Positions 60,751 through 64,000 of a DNA stretch of 64,000 nucleotides are shown here, piece after piece. The notes under the pieces are model-generated. The model saw only the letters and a list, made by a program, of their open reading frames with translations, searched no databases and was not told where the DNA came from. The position numbers and the translations under genes are program-made. The DNA comes from Alphaproteobacteria bacterium. Lineage in GTDB: Bacteria; Pseudomonadota; Alphaproteobacteria; CAAGCB01; CAG-977. The DNA is taken from contig CAAGEP010000003.1 of NCBI GenBank assembly GCA_900768875.1, positions 372,001 through 436,000 of the forward strand. The letters run 5' to 3'. How positions within the stretch are numbered: position 1 is the first letter of the stretch; every line of letters starts with the position of its first letter.

Positions 60751-61398
60751 TCATTTTCGGGCAAAGAAATCTTTTACTTCGGCATCCAGCAGGCTCAGCT
60801 GATAGTCCGACAGGTGCTTTTTGGCGATTTCCAGCCCCTTTGAGGCTTTTTCATCGTTGTTTTTTGCCGCCAAAGACAGCCAGAAGTATGCCTGCTCCCA
60901 GTCATTCGACATGAGTGAATACAGCCCCAAATCCCTTTGCGCCTGCTGACAGCCGTGATACGCCGTTTCCGTCAGCAAAGCGGTCGCCCGTCCTTTCGGC
61001 AGAGCTTTGATTTCGCCGCGAAACGCCATGCGCGCGGTTTTGTACTTTGCTTCGATTAAAGCGTCCGCCGCCCTGTTGTAGTTTTCAAAAGCAAGCGTTG
61101 CGTCGCGATTCGTCCCCCACCCGTTATAGTATAATTCACCCAACAGATATTGCGCTTTCGGATAGCCGCGGCGCGCGGGATAAATCAGGGTGTCAAAAGC
61201 CTCCTCATAGCGTTTTGCGGAAAACAAAGCCTCTCCTTCCTGCAAAGCATCGGCAAAATCCTGCTCGGTAACGGGGATTTTTGGCGTCAAAGCGTACCAC
61301 GCCGCCGCCGCACCCAGCGCAAACGTGAACAATCCCGCCGCGACAGCCGCGCGGTACTGGATAAAAAACACTTTCAGATAATACAAGCGGTTTGACAT
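60751..61398 (-). CDS. Membrane-anchored Sel1/TPR-like protein
   Basis: 215 codons. One N-terminal membrane anchor (about residues 18-38), then helical repeats: SAKRYEEAFDTLIYPARRGYPKAQYLLGELYYNGWGTNRDATLAFENYNRAA and AQRDLGLYSLMSNDWEQAYFWLSLAAKNNDEKA, the Sel1 pattern (AxxxLGxxYxxG-x-x-x-x-DxxxAxxWxxxAA). Anchored in the inner membrane with the repeats probably periplasmic. Its gene shares the gap with the divergent ABC-F gene. Confidence 0.75.
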   Translation of the reverse strand: MSNRLYYLKVFFIQYRAAVAAGLFTFALGAAAAWYALTPKIPVTEQDFADALQEGEALFSAKRYEEAFDTLIYPARRGYPKAQYLLGELYYNGWGTNRDATLAFENYNRAADALIEAKYKTARMAFRGEIKALPKGRATALLTETAYHGCQQAQRDLGLYSLMSNDWEQAYFWLSLAAKNNDEKASKGLEIAKKHLSDYQLSLLDAEVKDFFARK

Positions 61399-61427
61399 TC
61401 ACGAGCCTGAAAAAAAATTCCGCTTTT

Positions 61428-61455
61428 ATATTAAGCAAATCTTTTCTTTTGTAAA
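61428..61455 (-). promoter_or_regulatory. Promoter of the Sel1-like gene
   Basis: On the minus strand TTTACA (61450-61455), 16-base spacer, TAATAT (61428-61433). Confidence 0.5.
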
Positions 61456-61479
61456 GTGATACGGTAAAGTCTGCGCATT

Positions 61480-63366
61480 ATGATAGACATAAACGACATT
61501 ACATTGCGGTTTGGGGGGCGTTTGCTGTTTGACGGCGCGTCCGCCCACATTTCCGACGGACAAAGGGTCGGCTTGACGGGGCGCAACGGCACGGGCAAAA
61601 CCACTTTGTTCAAGATGATTCAAGGCTTGCTGCCCTGCGACGACGGCGAAATCCGCCTGACCAAAGGGCAAAAGCTCGCCTCTGTCGCTCAGGAAATCCC
61701 CGACGGCGACATTTCCCTGCTGGACTGCGTACTGCGCGCGGACACCGAACGTACCGCTTTGCTGAAAGCTTTGGATGAGGCGGAACAAGCAAACGACGGC
61801 GTCAAAATCGGCGAAATCCACGAACGGCTGAACGTCATCGGGGCGGCATCCGCCGAATCGCGCGCGGCTTCGATTTTGTACGGACTGGGTTTTTCCGAAG
61901 AAAACCAAAAGCGTCCCGTTTCGGCGTTTTCGGGCGGCTGGAGAATGCGTGTCGCGCTTGCGGCGGCTTTGTTTGTGCCGTCCGACGTTTTGCTGCTGGA
62001 CGAACCGACCAACCATTTGGATTTGGAAGCGACGCTGTGGCTGGAAAACTATCTGTCGCGCTATGCGGGAACGCTGGTTGTCATCAGCCACGACCGTTCT
62101 TTGCTGAATCATTTGTGCGACCACATTTTGCACATTGAGGGCTTGAAAATCATCAGCTACGGCGGCAACTACGATGCTTTTGAACAAACGCGGGCTTTAC
62201 AGCGCGAAAACGAACAAAAGCAAGCCGAAAAGACCGAGGAAGCCCGCAAACACCTGCAGGAATTCGTCGACCGCTTCCGCTACAAGGCAAGCAAAGCCAA
62301 ACAAGCGCAAAGCCGTGTAAAAATGCTGGAAAAACTGCCGCCGAAAACCGTTTTCGTCAACGAAGCGGAAATGCATTTTACCTTTCCGTCGCCGAACGAA
62401 CTGCCCTCGCCTTTGGTGAAAATCGAAGACGGAGCGGTCGGCTATGACGGCACGCCCGTTTTGTCGCGTTTGAATCTGCGCATCGACGCGGACGATCGAA
62501 TCGCTTTGTTGGGCGCGAACGGCAACGGCAAATCGACTTTTGCCAAACTGCTGGCGGGCAAGCTGAAGCTGATGAACGGCACGATTCAAATGTCGTCGAA
62601 ACTGCAGGTCGGCTACTACGCCCAGCACCAGACCGAAGAACTTTCGACAGGGCTGACGGCATACGAACAACTGCGTCAAACCATGAAAGACGCGACGGAA
62701 ACGCAAGTCCGCGCGCACTTGGGGCGGTTCGGGCTGACTCAGCAAAAGGCGGACACCAAAATCGCACAGCTGTCGGGCGGCGAAAAAGCGCGCCTGCTGT
62801 TCGCGATGATGAGCCGCAACGCCCCGCACATTCTGCTGTTGGACGAACCGACGAACCACTTGGACATTGACGCGCGCGACGCGCTGGTCGAAGCGATTAA
62901 CGGCTACCAAGGCGCGGTGATTTTGATTACGCATGATCCGAACTTGATTGAATTGACGGCGGACAGGCTTTGGCTGATTGACGGCGGACGGTGCAAAGCG
63001 TTTGACGGCGATTTGAACGACTACCGGGCTTTGCTGGCTGAAAAAGCGAAAGTGCAAGCGGCGGGCAGCGCGTCCAAAACCGAAATGCCGACTGTTTCGC
63101 GCAAAGACGAACGCCGCGAAGCCGCCGAAAAACGCCAACAGCTTGCCCCGATACGCAAAAAGGTCAAGGAATTGGAAGCCCGTTTGGAAAAACTGAACGA
63201 TCAGCGCGATCAAATCATGCAGCTGCTGGAAGACCCGACCATGTATATGATTGGTCTGAACGGACAAAAAGTCAGAAATCTGCAAATAACATTGGCGCAG
63301 TTGGATGCGGAAATCGAAGAAACGGAAAACGACTGGCTGGAACAGTCGGCTTTACTGGACGCATAA
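61480..63366 (+). CDS. ABC-F family ATPase
   Basis: 628 codons with two ABC domains and no membrane segments. Walker A GRNGTGKT (34-41) and GANGNGKS (about 345-352), signature motifs FSGGWRMRVALA and LSGGEKARLLFA, two LLLDEPTNHLD Walker B blocks, and the ABC-F linker (about 250-290: FVDRFRYKASKAKQAQSRVKML). A C-terminal coiled coil (about 545-628) resembles that of Uup/YheS. Such proteins act on the ribosome. The ATG is only about 15 bases past a TAAAGT box and has no clear Shine-Dalgarno, so the mRNA may have a very short leader. Confidence 0.92.
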   Translation: MIDINDITLRFGGRLLFDGASAHISDGQRVGLTGRNGTGKTTLFKMIQGLLPCDDGEIRLTKGQKLASVAQEIPDGDISLLDCVLRADTERTALLKALDEAEQANDGVKIGEIHERLNVIGAASAESRAASILYGLGFSEENQKRPVSAFSGGWRMRVALAAALFVPSDVLLLDEPTNHLDLEATLWLENYLSRYAGTLVVISHDRSLLNHLCDHILHIEGLKIISYGGNYDAFEQTRALQRENEQKQAEKTEEARKHLQEFVDRFRYKASKAKQAQSRVKMLEKLPPKTVFVNEAEMHFTFPSPNELPSPLVKIEDGAVGYDGTPVLSRLNLRIDADDRIALLGANGNGKSTFAKLLAGKLKLMNGTIQMSSKLQVGYYAQHQTEELSTGLTAYEQLRQTMKDATETQVRAHLGRFGLTQQKADTKIAQLSGGEKARLLFAMMSRNAPHILLLDEPTNHLDIDARDALVEAINGYQGAVILITHDPNLIELTADRLWLIDGGRCKAFDGDLNDYRALLAEKAKVQAAGSASKTEMPTVSRKDERREAAEKRQQLAPIRKKVKELEARLEKLNDQRDQIMQLLEDPTMYMIGLNGQKVRNLQITLAQLDAEIEETENDWLEQSALLDA

Positions 63367-63380
63367 AGTTTTTACAAAAT

Positions 63381-63414
63381 GAAAAAGCGGAGGCCGAAAC
63401 CTCCGCTTTTTTTG
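63381..63414. terminator. Bidirectional terminator after the ABC-F gene
   Basis: AAAAAGCGGAGG (63382-63393) and CCTCCGCTTTTT (63400-63411) form a 12-bp perfect stem between two converging genes. Confidence 0.92.
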
Positions 63415-64000
63415 TCAGAACTTGCCGATTGCGCGGTACAGATTCGATTTCCCGACCAAAACGGTATAAAACGACGTAATCAGTTCTTGGCGCGCGGTCG
63501 CCAGTTGCGCCTGAACGGTCAGCAGGTTCAACAGCGTTTCTTTGCCCGCCCGATAGGACGCGCGGGACACGCGTTCGTTTTCTTCCGCCGATTTTAAGAC
63601 GTCCTGGTTAATCGTGTAAGACGCCAGCGCAGTTTTATAATCCTGATACGCCGACCAGACTTCGTTTTTAACCGCGTCTTCGGTGCTTTTTTCCTGCCAG
63701 ACGGCTTGGCGATAGTCGTAGCGCGCCTTTGCCAGAGCGTAGGATTTGGAAAAGCCTTCGAACAACGGAACGTTCAGCACCACGCCGACATCGCCGCCGT
63801 AAGTGTAGGGATACCCGTCTTTAAAAGGTTTGTCGTCTTTCCACCGGTCGGCATAGGACGCGTTCGCCGTCAAAGCCAACGTCGGCGCCATCGCGGATTT
63901 CGCGGCGTCTATTCCCGCCGAAGCCGCCGCTTTGGCTTTTGCCGCGCCTTTGATTTCGGGACGCAGATCCAACGCCAGCTTTATCATCTTTTGCACGGGC
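63415..64000 (-). CDS. TolC-family outer membrane protein, C-terminal part (cut by window edge)
   Basis: Open to the right edge; about 195 codons of the C-terminal half are seen. The repeat half typical of outer membrane factors is clear: LALDLRPEIKGAAKAKAAASAGIDAAKSAMAPTLALTANASY, VVLNVPLFEGFSKSYALAKARYDYR (family L-x-x-PLF-x-G), SYTINQDVLKSAEENERVSRASYRAGKETLLNLL (family S-x-x-R-Y-x-A-G), ending YRAIGKF. It should be the trimeric channel of an efflux or type I export system; partners lie outside the window. Confidence 0.88.
   Translation of the reverse strand, partial: PVQKMIKLALDLRPEIKGAAKAKAAASAGIDAAKSAMAPTLALTANASYADRWKDDKPFKDGYPYTYGGDVGVVLNVPLFEGFSKSYALAKARYDYRQAVWQEKSTEDAVKNEVWSAYQDYKTALASYTINQDVLKSAEENERVSRASYRAGKETLLNLLTVQAQLATARQELITSFYTVLVGKSNLYRAIGKF

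Noticed and set aside
1..64000. CRISPR array, prophage or IS element
   Set aside because: No regularly spaced repeats, transposase, integrase or phage structural genes were seen. The gene content is uniform in codon style, apart from the small fragment at 28030 and the repeat at 42666.

Overview
The window reads as a chromosomal stretch from an anaerobic or fermentative alphaproteobacterium, plausibly one of the host- or gut-associated lineages; this placement is inference from gene content only. The alphaproteobacterial signs are the order dgt-argS-SPOR-nagZ-(M50 protease)-tatA-tatB-tatC-serS, a CcrM-type GANTC methylase, an HdaA-like short DnaA relative next to an AI-2E permease and a DUF2066 protein, and ndk beside an ABC-F gene. 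The anaerobic signs are a full-length pyruvate:ferredoxin oxidoreductase (nifJ) and the [FeFe]-hydrogenase maturase HydF. An outer membrane is implied by KdsB, an autotransporter and two TolC-family proteins. Genes are dense, with 4-base ATGA overlaps and Shine-Dalgarno sites, and no prophage, IS element or CRISPR array is visible.

Layout. 1-6352: the tail of a DUF3800-like gene, two unknown genes, nifJ, and rnhB reading divergently. 6353-10100: a 370-base non-coding leader rich in hairpins, then an 1112-residue autotransporter. 10128-13072: a two-gene operon of an unknown secreted protein and a TolC-family protein with an added C-terminal Ig-like domain. 13196-15341: hydF, a small lipoprotein and a TPR protein. 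15412-23250: the long minus-strand dgt-to-serS operon. 23309-24618: two tandem secreted proteins sharing an HELTH motif. 24731-27973: xth, a CorC/HlyC-type membrane protein and a HAD phosphatase. 28030-28365: a remnant of a sulfatase-family (LTA synthase/OpgB-like) gene. 28447-39979: a six-gene minus-strand operon whose first five genes, glgE-mak-glgB-glgX-malQ, form a GlgE-pathway alpha-glucan cassette, followed by a metallophosphoesterase.

40132-44573: kdsB, a P-loop kinase, a histidine phosphatase, a DUF2934 protein with a Cys cluster and a Lys/Ala tail, a palindromic repeat, queH and rmuC. 44633-52000: mostly small secreted or lipid-anchored proteins (a Sel1 protein with a Cys-module partner, trmJ, a TspO homologue, ccrM, a putative metallopeptidase). 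52129-64000: pyrG, an unknown membrane protein, rimO, small genes, tRNA-Ser(GGA), hdaA-like/AI-2E permease/DUF2066, ndk, a Sel1 protein, an ABC-F ATPase and a truncated TolC-family gene at the right edge.

How the genes work together: PFOR and the hydrogenase maturase point to ferredoxin-linked fermentation. The GlgE cassette would store glucose as branched alpha-glucan through maltose 1-phosphate and recycle it with GlgX and MalQ. The envelope genes (Tat, KdsB, NagZ, SPOR, TolC, autotransporter, many lipoproteins) describe a Gram-negative surface with numerous unclassified secreted proteins. No single unmistakable new defence or mobile system was found. The best candidates for undescribed biology are the structured leader at 6390-6700, the TolC-Ig fusion, the DUF2934-Cys-Lys/Ala protein, the HELTH gene pair and the Cys-module protein.
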